Positions 9,501-16,999 of a stretch of 36,653 nt of DNA are shown one piece after another. The notes under the pieces are model-generated. The model made no database searches. It was not told the origin of the DNA and worked only from the letters and a program-made list of their open reading frames with translations. Source of the stretch: an uncultured Pseudomonadota bacterium. Its GTDB lineage: Bacteria; Myxococcota_A; Bradymonadia; Bradymonadales; GCA-2716585. The stretch covers positions 1 to 36,653 of the forward strand of contig CAKZKQ010000289.1 of assembly GCA_937123825.1 (NCBI GenBank), read 5' to 3'. Numbering within the stretch: position 1 is the stretch's first letter; every line of letters begins with the position of its first letter. Made by a program: the position numbers and the translations under genes.

Positions 9501-11539
9501 AGGCGCGGATCGGGCAGCACGCGGGTCAACTCACCGTCGTAAAGCCGAATGCGGCCATCGACGTTGACGTTGCCGTAGCGGCCTCTGGCCACGACCTCCT
9601 TGAGGTTGAGGAAGTTGTCTCCAAGCGAAAAACGGGCCGTGAGCGATGTTCCCGGGAAGCCCGCGAGGGTGGGATCATCAATGACCAACAGGCCATTGGT
9701 GATCTGGGGGTTGAGCATGGGACCGTTGATGTCAAAAGACATCGAAGTCTGGCCACCAAAGCCCTCCACCCCAAACTGATTCATGTAACGCCCCAGATCC
9801 CCGATTGAGAGCGACACGCGCGCCTCAATGGGCTGGCCCTCGGCCTCCAGATCCAGCGCCAACCCCTCGATCTCCACCAGATCTTCGTCCAGACGCACCA
9901 GGAGGTCGGTCTCTCCCTCCAGACGGCCCTCGGTGTAGAGGATCTGGCCGCTGACCCCCAGGCGACGCGAAGGCACCACGGCCTCGGGCAGGCCCAGAAT
10001 GTCGGGGTCGCGGTTGAGCGTCAGCGCGTCGAGCTTGAGGCGATGGTATTCGGGCAGCGCCGGGGGGGTTTTGCCGCACAAGTCGGTGTAGCGCTGGCTG
10101 TCGCTGACGTCGATCAAGCGCCCGGAAGCGTCCAGAGTCGCACTCAACGCCCCGTTGGCGATGAGCAGGTCGGTGGGGGCCAGCGGAGCCTCGGAGTTGC
10201 GCGTAAAGTCCAACAACAACTCCACCACGTTGAGATCTTCGATGATCAACGGCATGTGGTAGTTGAGGTTGAGGAGGTTGAGGTAGCCGCGCTCGGCCAA
10301 CTTTGGGGGTTCGATGTCGGCCTGGAGCCACCTTGGCAACGGTCCGGCGGCGGACTCGGGCAGACGCAGGCGCCCGCCATAACCGACGGCCTCAAACTCG
10401 GTGAAGTACATCCGGCGGTTGACCAACTCGGCCTTGAGGTGGCTACGCTCAAACTGCAGCCCCAGCATCTTCAGACCCGCAAGCTCGCTCTCCATCTTGA
10501 CGCGGATGTGGCTGTTGTCGCTCATCTCGGGGCCGAGGTAACCCTGGGCGTCCATGGAGATCTCCATGGGCGAGTCGATCAGCGGGCCGGTGAAGTACTC
10601 GATGGCGTCGTAGGACGGTGGCAGCTCGGCCGAGAGCTTGGCGCGGTAGAGGAGCCCGGGTTTCTGGCGAAAGTCCATTTCGCCGTCTTCCACGGTGTAG
10701 GTGGCCCCTTTGGACGTGAATGAGGCCGTCGCCAGCGTGAACCCATCCCCGTACCAATCCCAACCTTCAATCTTGAGGTCGCGCATGGGGAAGGTCATCG
10801 GCGCTTTGGCCTCTTTGGCGTCCTCGCATTCGGTGGGGGGCTTGTCTTCGGGTGAAAACCCGAACATGTCGGGTTTGAAAGACGACTCGGCCTCTGGGAT
10901 CACCAGCGCGTCGGCCTTCATCGTCAGCTTGCCTTCCTCAAGGGTCATCTCAAAGTTGGAGATGCTGCTCTTGTAGTAGACAAACTCAAACTCGGGGAAC
11001 TTGAGCGTGGCGTTGAGGTTGTGGATGTTGACGTTGCGGATGTAGATCGCCAACGGCGAGGGTTCGTCGTCGGGTGGAGATTCGCGGCCGGGAGGGGGCG
11101 CAAAGAAGTCGGTGTAGATGAAGCCGCCGCGATCGTCGAACTCCGCCAACGTGCGGCCGTTGTGCAGGTCGATTTGGGCGATGGTGACGTTGATGCCGCC
11201 GTCGATGAGCGAGCGGATGGTGGACATGGCGCTGACGCGCACGGCCAGTGACTCGGCGTAGAGCAGCTCCCGGCCGTCTTCGTGCAGGAGCGTCACCCCA
11301 TAAATGTCGATTTTGCGAGGGTCAACGCCGATGCGCAGATCATCGATGATGACTTCGCCGGCAAAGAGGTCCTCAAGCAGGCCCTCGATCAGGTCCTGGG
11401 CCATGTTGGAGTTGAGCGCAAGGTGCAGGCACACCAACACGGTCAACAGCATCGCCACTGGGATTCCCAAGAGCAAAAGCAGCCGCGCGTTGAGGTGGAG
11501 GAGCCTCCACCAAAGCCTGACTTGTTCAACCGGTTCCAT
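6542..11539 (-). CDS. tamB: TamB-like translocation/assembly module protein
   Basis: Protein of 1665 residues of the TamB/DUF490 family (E. coli TamB is about 1259). These proteins are anchored in the inner membrane and form a long beta-groove across the periplasm. They are linked to outer membrane protein assembly and phospholipid transport. The N-terminus has one membrane segment (about residues 18-42, LLLLLGIPVAMLLTVLVCL). A very long series of beta-strand-rich repeats follows, with phrases such as GQISGPVSRLAVGMDLETG and TVQFSPARDQRVSLRLRSL. The C-terminal 300 residues match the family's conserved domain, ending LDAKLKYRITFK. The ATG at 11539 has GGAG just upstream and is preferred to a TTG at 11572. 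The gene precedes and overlaps the Omp85 gene; in E. coli tamA comes first. The family is confident; the exact cargo is unknown. Confidence 0.85.
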   Translation of the reverse strand: MEPVEQVRLWWRLLHLNARLLLLLGIPVAMLLTVLVCLHLALNSNMAQDLIEGLLEDLFAGEVIIDDLRIGVDPRKIDIYGVTLLHEDGRELLYAESLAVRVSAMSTIRSLIDGGINVTIAQIDLHNGRTLAEFDDRGGFIYTDFFAPPPGRESPPDDEPSPLAIYIRNVNIHNLNATLKFPEFEFVYYKSSISNFEMTLEEGKLTMKADALVIPEAESSFKPDMFGFSPEDKPPTECEDAKEAKAPMTFPMRDLKIEGWDWYGDGFTLATASFTSKGATYTVEDGEMDFRQKPGLLYRAKLSAELPPSYDAIEYFTGPLIDSPMEISMDAQGYLGPEMSDNSHIRVKMESELAGLKMLGLQFERSHLKAELVNRRMYFTEFEAVGYGGRLRLPESAAGPLPRWLQADIEPPKLAERGYLNLLNLNYHMPLIIEDLNVVELLLDFTRNSEAPLAPTDLLIANGALSATLDASGRLIDVSDSQRYTDLCGKTPPALPEYHRLKLDALTLNRDPDILGLPEAVVPSRRLGVSGQILYTEGRLEGETDLLVRLDEDLVEIEGLALDLEAEGQPIEARVSLSIGDLGRYMNQFGVEGFGGQTSMSFDINGPMLNPQITNGLLVIDDPTLAGFPGTSLTARFSLGDNFLNLKEVVARGRYGNVNVDGRIRLYDGELTRVLPDPRLELNFSANPVDLTAGLAVAREAGLTDLVMPIAGKLNVAGGQISGPVSRLAVGMDLETGPVVVDGQMIHGLAAGVDVDLAGGRLSVTDLDVWMRSDRGHLTGRVDWLFDGELDAALLLKELSFGDVNALRDAGLKGRIEHLDVSVVGPLNLDALTPTEDPARWFTLQKLDMAGGLVAKDLQVGAQHIGDAFGVWNTLRQTLMMRLSLMPYMPPEATFPLFDPDGAAVLDATLRFKRRHLSPLVAGAMMGAARHAGLAVIQAWAFRQADGHLHLLEPHPIEMIRKRAVAFQGGVGERKDRLPVRSVHPALLEVEVSVPQSIASDGDEAYAVARFDQLDVRGVLLGLLESDIMIERSARNVAAALEARIRTNAELIRHQRQVKAGARRTSPPEPYKPLPQSSSLEEGLGLLSELFLTGEVEVTLDRTDMSSNVYAILPEIRVKALERELRNTEDVIIGFNGQQLAIESLTLGRAVQGGQEVPELSVSGAVSLGQGEPFLDLALTGGLELGLFNLMPDVYTDLTGVAQVDLEFKGRLDDPPEASGTVQFSPARDQRVSLRLRSLGEDIVVKGGVIALCPSRAVDPNSDLANYCEQTGSATVKIPSSAPILADLLDGKVTMWGGVVLGSNGVRDVELDFNARNLSYRLPETANLTLHLGNGRLRLPDVADSSTWSVHADIDVIDGQVNTNLNVIQDQGLGRFRQAFGSGRTGRFEASVLEQMPFLNKIQLDGVSLRIRDGFEIRAEVDILRVELELKANLNFEGTVGAPTAAGVMTLLPGGQVTWQGSDFVVREGTVAWQGVLANPRLKLIAEVDIENKCVQLDGDGEDASLTADVTEFYQIVMDIEGEVAGDDLNPQFTSQPFVNEADIATLILTGCTADQLNTSAASSPGLALALDQVLGTVEDELQEYLQVEELDIFSDLDKTEVVLTERLNNRFRLRFSGVFSDGGAEQSFVGQYTLSDNSLLEIGESSNDTEVRLDAKLKYRITFK

Positions 11540-11851
11540 GCCTCTCCGAGGCCTGCGCGCCCGCCCGTTCAAAGGGCGTGTCGTATCTTAAGACGCGCGA
11601 TCATGGACCGAGCCGGGCCTGATTGGCAAGCCCGCACCGCGCCCCATTGTGGCCCCACTGTGTATCATAGAACACCTGGTCAGAGGGTTGGGTTTACCAA
11701 GACCAAACCCCACGGCTTTAAAACCAGACCTGAAGGCTGGCTTTCAACGCTCTGACACAACGCAGACCAACACCTTTTCCATCCATCCAAATGGCAAGGA
11801 ACGTTTCTAAATCATGCCAAAGGGCAGCGCTGAGCCCTTTGGGGGCGCTTT
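11540..11851. other. intergenic region upstream of tamB
   Basis: These 312 bp lie between two minus-strand transcription units. The right end holds a strong hairpin described separately. The rest should contain the tamB promoter. A TATGAT read on the minus strand (11664-11669) and a TAAGAT nearer the gene are -10-like, but neither has a good -35 at 16-18 bp. No small gene is convincing. Confidence 0.3.
11817..11842 (-). terminator. 9-bp stem hairpin after the HD-GYP-like gene
   Basis: CCAAAGGGC (11817-11825) and GCCCTTTGG (11834-11842) form a perfect 9-bp stem with an 8-nt loop. It begins 10 bp beyond the stop codon of the minus-strand gene ending at 11852. On the minus strand it is followed by CATGATTTAG, a poor U-tract. 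On the plus strand a short T run (11849-11853) follows a few bases later. It probably ends the minus-strand transcript, perhaps inefficiently. Confidence 0.5.
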
Positions 11852-13324
11852 TTATTGCAGCTCGGCGTCCTCGACCATGCGCTCAGAGATTTTTTGCAGA
11901 GTCGTATGATCGTCGCCCAGCAGGAAGTTGCTGCGGACCTTCAAGAGGTCGCCGCCGGTGACCACACGCAGGATCTGGTTGGGGCCGGGTCTGAAACCGG
12001 CCTGGCGGCGCTGCTTGGAGAGGGTGTCCTGGACGATGAAGGTGACGGGATCGTCGGTGCGCTCGACCACAATGGCGCTGTGGCCATCGGCCATCTCCAC
12101 GGGGGTCCCCACAGGCAGCAGGCCAACCCCATCGACCAGGGCGCGGATGACGACCGCCGAGTAACGCTGGCCGATGAACTTGTGCATCTTGGCCAGCGCC
12201 TCGTGCGGCGCCATGGGGGCGTCGTTGAGGAATGGATCGGAGCCGTGCAGCGGAGACGGCGTGGTCAGGTCGACATAGTCACAGGCCACACGCAGGATGC
12301 GGGCCACAGGGCTGGCCATGCGCGCGGGCAGGTACCGGGCGGCCAGCGCCAACCCCTGGCGCATGTCGCTGACGGACCACTGCTCAATGCCTGCCAACCA
12401 TTGGAGCGCCATGACGCCTTTGCGGGGGCGCTCCACATCGCTGGTCTCTCCCAGAACCATGCGATCCCAGTTGGCCAATTCAATGCAAGCCTGCCCCAGA
12501 TCGGCCTTGACGACGCGGGTCGCCTCCAACTCTTCAGCGATGGACACCGCGACCAGCAAGACCGTCAGCGAGCGCATGGCCATGTCGTCCGACGCGCCCA
12601 GCATGGACAACCCAACGACCGCGTCGCGGACTTCGGGGTCGAGGTCGGTGATCTGGCGCACGACGTGGCGCGTACCCGCGCGGGCGACCTCGGAGTTGTC
12701 ATCGACGGTGGCCTTGACCATGGCCACACCACGGGACAGCTGCATGGCCAACTGCCCCACCTCTCCCAGTGAGTTTTCCAGCTTGGCGATGTCACCCTGA
12801 ACGCGCGCCACCACAGGTGCGACGGGCTCAACGTCCTCGCCAAACCCTTCCTGGGCCAACTCCTGGGTCAAAGCCGCCATGCCGTTTTCTTCCAGCAGCG
12901 GCTTCTTGAAGGCCACCACCAGCGACAAGATCTCCCGGCACCGGTCAGGGTGCAGCGGCCTCTTAAAGAGCAGCCCGCCCAACCCCCGCCGCTTGAAGAA
13001 CTTGCCCAGGCCATCGACGGCCTGACGCTGGCGCTCGCTGGGACGGACGCGGTTGACGTTGATGAACATCTGCCCGTCGCCCACTTCGAGCTTGATGGGG
13101 CCCTGTTCCTTTTGAAGAAAGTGGCTCAGGATGGCCGCAAACTTCTCGGAGGGTTCCTGCATGGCGACGTTGTTGGAGCTGTGGTAGGCCGCGGTGCGCA
13201 GGATCGAGAAGAAGTGGTGCAGCAGCAATCTGCTTTGGCGGATCTCTTCGATCTGCTCGGCCGACAGTCGCCGTCCGCCCTCTTCAGCGCCAGACTGCAC
13301 CGGTTGTTGGGGATCTTGTGACAT
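11852..13324 (-). CDS. degenerate HD-GYP-like protein
   Basis: Protein of 490 residues. The C-terminal half resembles HD-GYP proteins (cyclic-di-GMP phosphodiesterase fold). A line like the family's 'D-hFDAhT' helix is seen as ILRVACDYVDLTTP (about 340-355). The usual tail follows, LLPVGTPVEMADGHSAIVV (about 398-416). I cannot find an HD dyad, an HDxGK or a GYP motif, so the metal site seems lost and it is probably not an active phosphodiesterase. Residues 33-139 form an N-terminal module that appears related to residues 42-144 of the upstream HEAT-like protein. No signal peptide or membrane segment is visible, so it is likely cytoplasmic. The gene starts 28 bp after the HEAT-like gene. A role as a binding or scaffold partner of that protein is inference. 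Confidence 0.6.
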   Translation of the reverse strand: MSQDPQQPVQSGAEEGGRRLSAEQIEEIRQSRLLLHHFFSILRTAAYHSSNNVAMQEPSEKFAAILSHFLQKEQGPIKLEVGDGQMFINVNRVRPSERQRQAVDGLGKFFKRRGLGGLLFKRPLHPDRCREILSLVVAFKKPLLEENGMAALTQELAQEGFGEDVEPVAPVVARVQGDIAKLENSLGEVGQLAMQLSRGVAMVKATVDDNSEVARAGTRHVVRQITDLDPEVRDAVVGLSMLGASDDMAMRSLTVLLVAVSIAEELEATRVVKADLGQACIELANWDRMVLGETSDVERPRKGVMALQWLAGIEQWSVSDMRQGLALAARYLPARMASPVARILRVACDYVDLTTPSPLHGSDPFLNDAPMAPHEALAKMHKFIGQRYSAVVIRALVDGVGLLPVGTPVEMADGHSAIVVERTDDPVTFIVQDTLSKQRRQAGFRPGPNQILRVVTGGDLLKVRSNFLLGDDHTTLQKISERMVEDAELQ

Positions 13325-13352
13325 GGATCACTCTCTATGGGTCAGGCGGCCA

Positions 13353-15407
13353 TCAGGATTTGCGGCGCATGAAGCCTTTAAAACCTTTGAGCAAGGATGA
13401 CTTGCCGTCTTCTTTTTTGGGTTCGGCCTCTTTGGCCTGCGGTGCAGCGGGTTTGGGCTGCGGCGCGGGGGTTGGGGCCTGTTGGGCTGGCGGACCCCCC
13501 AGGCGCATGGGGCCCACGGGGTTGGAACCGGCCCGAACCGGCGCTCTGGGCGCAGCAACAGGCGGCGCAGCAGTCGCGACGGCGGCCAACGCCTCATCGG
13601 GCAGATCCGGGTTTTGGCGGATGCGACTGATGAAGCTCTTAAGCTGGGGCGAGCCGTTGTTGAAGGCGGCTTTGACCAGATCCAGGGCCTTGGGCGAGCC
13701 GTGGCGGACGGCGGCGCGCAGGACTTCTTTGTCGCCAAGCGGGTTGCGGTGGGAGGCGGCGCGGCCTCCAAAACCTTTAAAGCCCCCAGCCTTTTTGACC
13801 AACGGCCCCAGGCACTGCTCCAGATAGGGGACGTAGCGATCGCCGCCAATGACCATCAAGGTGTGGAGCAGATCGCGGATCTCGGTGGGGCTGAGTTGTT
13901 TTTGCTCGGCGCGCCGCAGGATGTTCAGCACGTAGATGCCGCTGCTGGGGTTTTTGACCTTGCGCAGCGCCGCGCTGGCGGCCAGACGCAGTGACTCGCT
14001 CGGCTCGTCCAGACAGGCCAACAGGCGCTGCGCCTGACCGCCAAGGTATTGGGCGGGGGTGATCTTGATGCCCATCTCCAAACGCGCGGGATCGGGCGAG
14101 TTCCACAGGAACTGGAGGAACTGAAGCCCGGCTTCGGTGGAGACCTCGATGTCGGTCAGGTGAGAGGCGATCAGCGCCAGGATCTCGTTGGGTAACTGGT
14201 CCAACACAGGCAACCAGAAGACCATCGGGTCAAACTCGTTGGCGTGGACCATCTCAATGAGCGAGGCCGCGCTTTCGGGCTCGGGGCGACGCGCGACCGT
14301 GCGCACCAGATCCTCGGTGGAGGGCTTGAGGTAGCGCTCCATCAAGAGCGAGAGCGCCTTCTGACGCGGTGAGCCGGGCTCTGCAGCGGCGATCAACTCG
14401 GTAAAGAGGTGGGGATCGACGACCTCGCGCCACGCCTCGCCAAAGAGGCTGCCGGTGGGCTCTTTGAGCTTGAAGGCCTTCTCGATCCGCTCAACCATCT
14501 GGCCGCCGCCCTCGCGCAGTTGGGTTTGGAGCATGCCGGACATGACCTTGATGATCTCGGCGCGCTCCAGACCGGTCTGAACGCGGGTGGTGTAGGACAT
14601 CAGCCGCAGGAAGCTGTCAAAGAGTTGGCCGTTGTGCTCCTGCCCCTTGCCCCAGAAGTCGGTGTTTTTGGGGTCGGCGCGGGGGTTGGAAACCAACTCG
14701 TGGTAAAGCACAGAGAGTCCTTGACCATCGACGTTCACGCGGCCGCTTTGGCCCCACATGTCGGCGCCTGCGTTGGGATCTTCTTCAGACAGGCGCTTGA
14801 GCGCCCCGGCGGTCCCGGTCAACTGCTCCAGCGCCGCGGCGCTCTGGGCCTTGGCGGCGCCGCGCGTCTCTTTGACCAACTCATCAAAGCCGTCCACCGC
14901 CCGGTATCGGATGCCCTTCAGATCCAAAATCCAGATCCGGTCGGCGCAGTCAGTCTCACCCTGCCAGTTGGCCTTGTTGAAGATGCTCAAAAAGCGCATC
15001 ACCTCGGTGACATCGAGGTTGTTGTTGAAGATCAGCTTGCGCACGCCGTCGTTGTAGAGCTGCGTGGCGATGGTGCCGCGTTCATTGTGCTGGAAGACCG
15101 GGATGTCCTGATAAATCAGGGCGTTGTCCTTCACGTCGAGCGTCACGCCGTGGCCCTTGGCGTTGATGAGCGACCAGGCGTCGACCACGCGCTGGTTCAT
15201 CATCCCCACAAGTTTGTTGTCGGCGTCATAGAGGCGCTGTCCCAGCGCCAGGCGGCTCAGCGCCGCGCAAAACGCCTCCACCAGGTGTGGCGCCGCACCG
15301 ACAATCTTTTTCTCTTCTTCGGGTTGGGCCACCACCTGACTTTGTGCTTTGGCTGCGTCGTCGCCGGAATTGGTCCCAAGCTGGAAGAGATCGTCCATGT
15401 CTGACAT
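13353..15407 (-). CDS. HEAT-repeat-like protein
   Basis: Protein of 684 residues. The middle and C-terminal parts are alpha-helical repeats resembling HEAT repeats, for example SESLRLAASAALRKVKNPSS and KEVLRAAVRHGSPKALDLVK. Such repeats usually mediate protein binding. Residues 42-144 form a distinct module with the line HGVTLDVKDNALIYQDIPVF, and a similar module starts the next protein. A Pro/Ala-rich linker (about 600-665) leads to a basic tail, LLKGFKGFMRRKS. No signal peptide is seen. The ATG at 15407 has AGAGG 7 nt upstream; the ATG three codons later is less well placed. It heads a two-gene operon with the degenerate HD-GYP-like gene, which suggests the two proteins work together. No enzymatic motif was recognised. 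Confidence 0.65.
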   Translation of the reverse strand: MSDMDDLFQLGTNSGDDAAKAQSQVVAQPEEEKKIVGAAPHLVEAFCAALSRLALGQRLYDADNKLVGMMNQRVVDAWSLINAKGHGVTLDVKDNALIYQDIPVFQHNERGTIATQLYNDGVRKLIFNNNLDVTEVMRFLSIFNKANWQGETDCADRIWILDLKGIRYRAVDGFDELVKETRGAAKAQSAAALEQLTGTAGALKRLSEEDPNAGADMWGQSGRVNVDGQGLSVLYHELVSNPRADPKNTDFWGKGQEHNGQLFDSFLRLMSYTTRVQTGLERAEIIKVMSGMLQTQLREGGGQMVERIEKAFKLKEPTGSLFGEAWREVVDPHLFTELIAAAEPGSPRQKALSLLMERYLKPSTEDLVRTVARRPEPESAASLIEMVHANEFDPMVFWLPVLDQLPNEILALIASHLTDIEVSTEAGLQFLQFLWNSPDPARLEMGIKITPAQYLGGQAQRLLACLDEPSESLRLAASAALRKVKNPSSGIYVLNILRRAEQKQLSPTEIRDLLHTLMVIGGDRYVPYLEQCLGPLVKKAGGFKGFGGRAASHRNPLGDKEVLRAAVRHGSPKALDLVKAAFNNGSPQLKSFISRIRQNPDLPDEALAAVATAAPPVAAPRAPVRAGSNPVGPMRLGGPPAQQAPTPAPQPKPAAPQAKEAEPKKEDGKSSLLKGFKGFMRRKS

Positions 15408-15549
15408 TCGGGCACCTCTGGATGAATCGAGTGCAACGGTTTTATCCTGCGGTTAAGATACTGCACTGGTGGCTTCTGGGCCAGTCCGCCCCCATCACCG
15501 ACGCACACGGCCCCAACACCAGCACCCGATGGCCGCACCATGGAGATGC

Positions 15550-15981
15550 ATGAACTGGGTACAGATCCACCTTTTGATCAACCACCTGCCCTTTGCGGGG
15601 CTGCTCTTTGGCGCCCTGGCGCTGGGGGCTGGGGCCTGGCGGCGAAGCCGCGACCTGGAGGTCTTTGGGCTCTTGACCCTGGCCGTTGTGGGGCTGATGA
15701 GCTGCGTGGTCTTCCAAAGCGGCGACAGCGCCGTGCAGGCCTCTTCTGATCTGGCCGACGCCTCCGTGCAGGCCCATCGATTCTGGGCTCAGGTCTCCAT
15801 GATCGCCTCAACCTGCCTGGGCACCGGCGCGCTCTGGGCGCTGCTCTACCCCAAACCCCCCGCCGAGCCGCCGCGTTGGTCCGTCGCGCTGGTCCTGCTG
15901 GGCGCGCTCATATGCGTGGGCCTGCTGGTCTACGCAGGACACCTCGGCGGTGTCCTGCGACACGCCGCCGCGCTCCAATGA
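15550..15981 (+). CDS. small integral membrane protein, about four helices
   Basis: Protein of 143 residues with about four hydrophobic segments: INHLPFAGLLFGALALGAGA, a second around VFGLLTLAVVGLMSCVVF, a third around IASTCLGTGALWALLY, and a fourth near the C-terminus. The opening MNWVQIHLLINHLPFAG is like that of small uncharacterised membrane proteins related to DUF2231. The ATG at 15550 follows GGAG by 4 nt and starts just before the first helix, so the longer upstream frame is not used. It lies 153 bp upstream of the DUF58 gene on the same strand and may or may not be co-transcribed with it. No function can be assigned; some relatives are described near haem- or redox-related genes, but nothing here shows that. 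Confidence 0.6.
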   Translation: MNWVQIHLLINHLPFAGLLFGALALGAGAWRRSRDLEVFGLLTLAVVGLMSCVVFQSGDSAVQASSDLADASVQAHRFWAQVSMIASTCLGTGALWALLYPKPPAEPPRWSVALVLLGALICVGLLVYAGHLGGVLRHAAALQ

Positions 15982-16061
15982 ACGCCAACACACCACAATT
16001 TGGGACTACCACAGGCTCACCGGTGCGTTGAGACCACATCAAGAACACTGCACGGGCCTCC

Positions 16062-16091
16062 TTGTGCCGCGCCGCTGACCCGCAGTATACC
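16062..16091 (+). promoter_or_regulatory. possible promoter for the DUF58/VWA operon
   Basis: TTGTGC (16062-16067) and TATACC (16086-16091) are spaced 18 bp apart, in the gap before the DUF58 gene. The -35 match is weak, so this is tentative. Confidence 0.22.
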
Positions 16092-16134
16092 CAATCTGTC
16101 CCTCGCCGACCCTGACGTACAGGAGCCATGGCAC

Positions 16135-16995
16135 ATGCTCGACCCCGGCTTTATGAGGTTGCTCAACCGGCTGGCCTTCCAGGTCCAGGGACGGGTGCGC
16201 GGTGGACGACGCGGTGAGCGGCGCTCCACACAGCGCGGCGCCGGAGGCCAGTTTGTCGACGTCCGCCCCTACACCATCGGCGACGACCTGCGCCACCTCG
16301 ACTGGCACCTCTTTGCGCGCCTCGATACCCTCCTGGTCCGACTCTACGAAGCCCAACAAGAGCACACCGTGCACGTGGCGCTGGACACCTCGGCCAGCAT
16401 GGGCGTGGACAAGGGTCTGTTTTGCAAACAACTGGCGGCGTCGTTGGCCTACCTCTCGCTGATCTCCTCGGATCGGGTGGGGCTCTTTGCCATGACCGAG
16501 CAGATCGACGCTCGTCTGGGGCCTCTGCGCGGCAAAAACGCCGCTGGAAAGGTCTTCAAATACCTCGAAGGCCTCACGTACGACGGTCAAACCGATCTTG
16601 AACAGGCCTTGCGACAGTTTTCGGGCGCACGGCACCGGGGCACGGCGCTGATCATCAGCGACTTTCTGGTCCCCGAAGGGCGCACCGAAGCCCTCAAGGC
16701 GCTGGCCAGCAGCGGCATGCGCGTGGCCGTCCTCCATGTCCTGAGCCCCGCCGAGCGCAACCCCGCCGTGGGCCAGGACTTGACGCTGGTGGACTCGGAG
16801 ACCGGCCAGGAGATGGTCATCACCATCGATCGGCGCGTGCGTCAGGCCTACATGGCCCAGGTCGCCGCCCTCGAAGCCGAACTCAAGGAGACCTGCCGAA
16901 AGTACGGCTTTGCGTTTGTGCCCGTCGACAGCGGCCAGCCGCTGGACAAGCTGATCCTGGGCGACCTGCGTCGCCACGGGCTGGTGGCGGGGTGA
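16135..16995 (+). CDS. DUF58 domain protein
   Basis: Protein of 286 residues of the DUF58 family, a VWA-like fold found beside MoxR ATPases and Bat-type VWA proteins. The family signature is clear: RPYTIGDDLRHLDWHLFAR, followed by LLVRLYEAQQEH. A VWA-like metal site motif follows, ALDTSASMG (DTSAS). The ATG at 16135 has AGGAG 9 nt upstream, and the frame upstream of it shows no conserved sequence. The stop at 16995 is 4 bp before the next gene, so the two are surely co-transcribed. These operons usually also encode a MoxR AAA+ ATPase, which is absent from this window; it may be elsewhere in the genome. The role is likely in assembling or maintaining an envelope complex, as inferred from the family. 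Confidence 0.88.
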   Translation: MLDPGFMRLLNRLAFQVQGRVRGGRRGERRSTQRGAGGQFVDVRPYTIGDDLRHLDWHLFARLDTLLVRLYEAQQEHTVHVALDTSASMGVDKGLFCKQLAASLAYLSLISSDRVGLFAMTEQIDARLGPLRGKNAAGKVFKYLEGLTYDGQTDLEQALRQFSGARHRGTALIISDFLVPEGRTEALKALASSGMRVAVLHVLSPAERNPAVGQDLTLVDSETGQEMVITIDRRVRQAYMAQVAALEAELKETCRKYGFAFVPVDSGQPLDKLILGDLRRHGLVAG

Positions 16996-16999
16996 ACGC

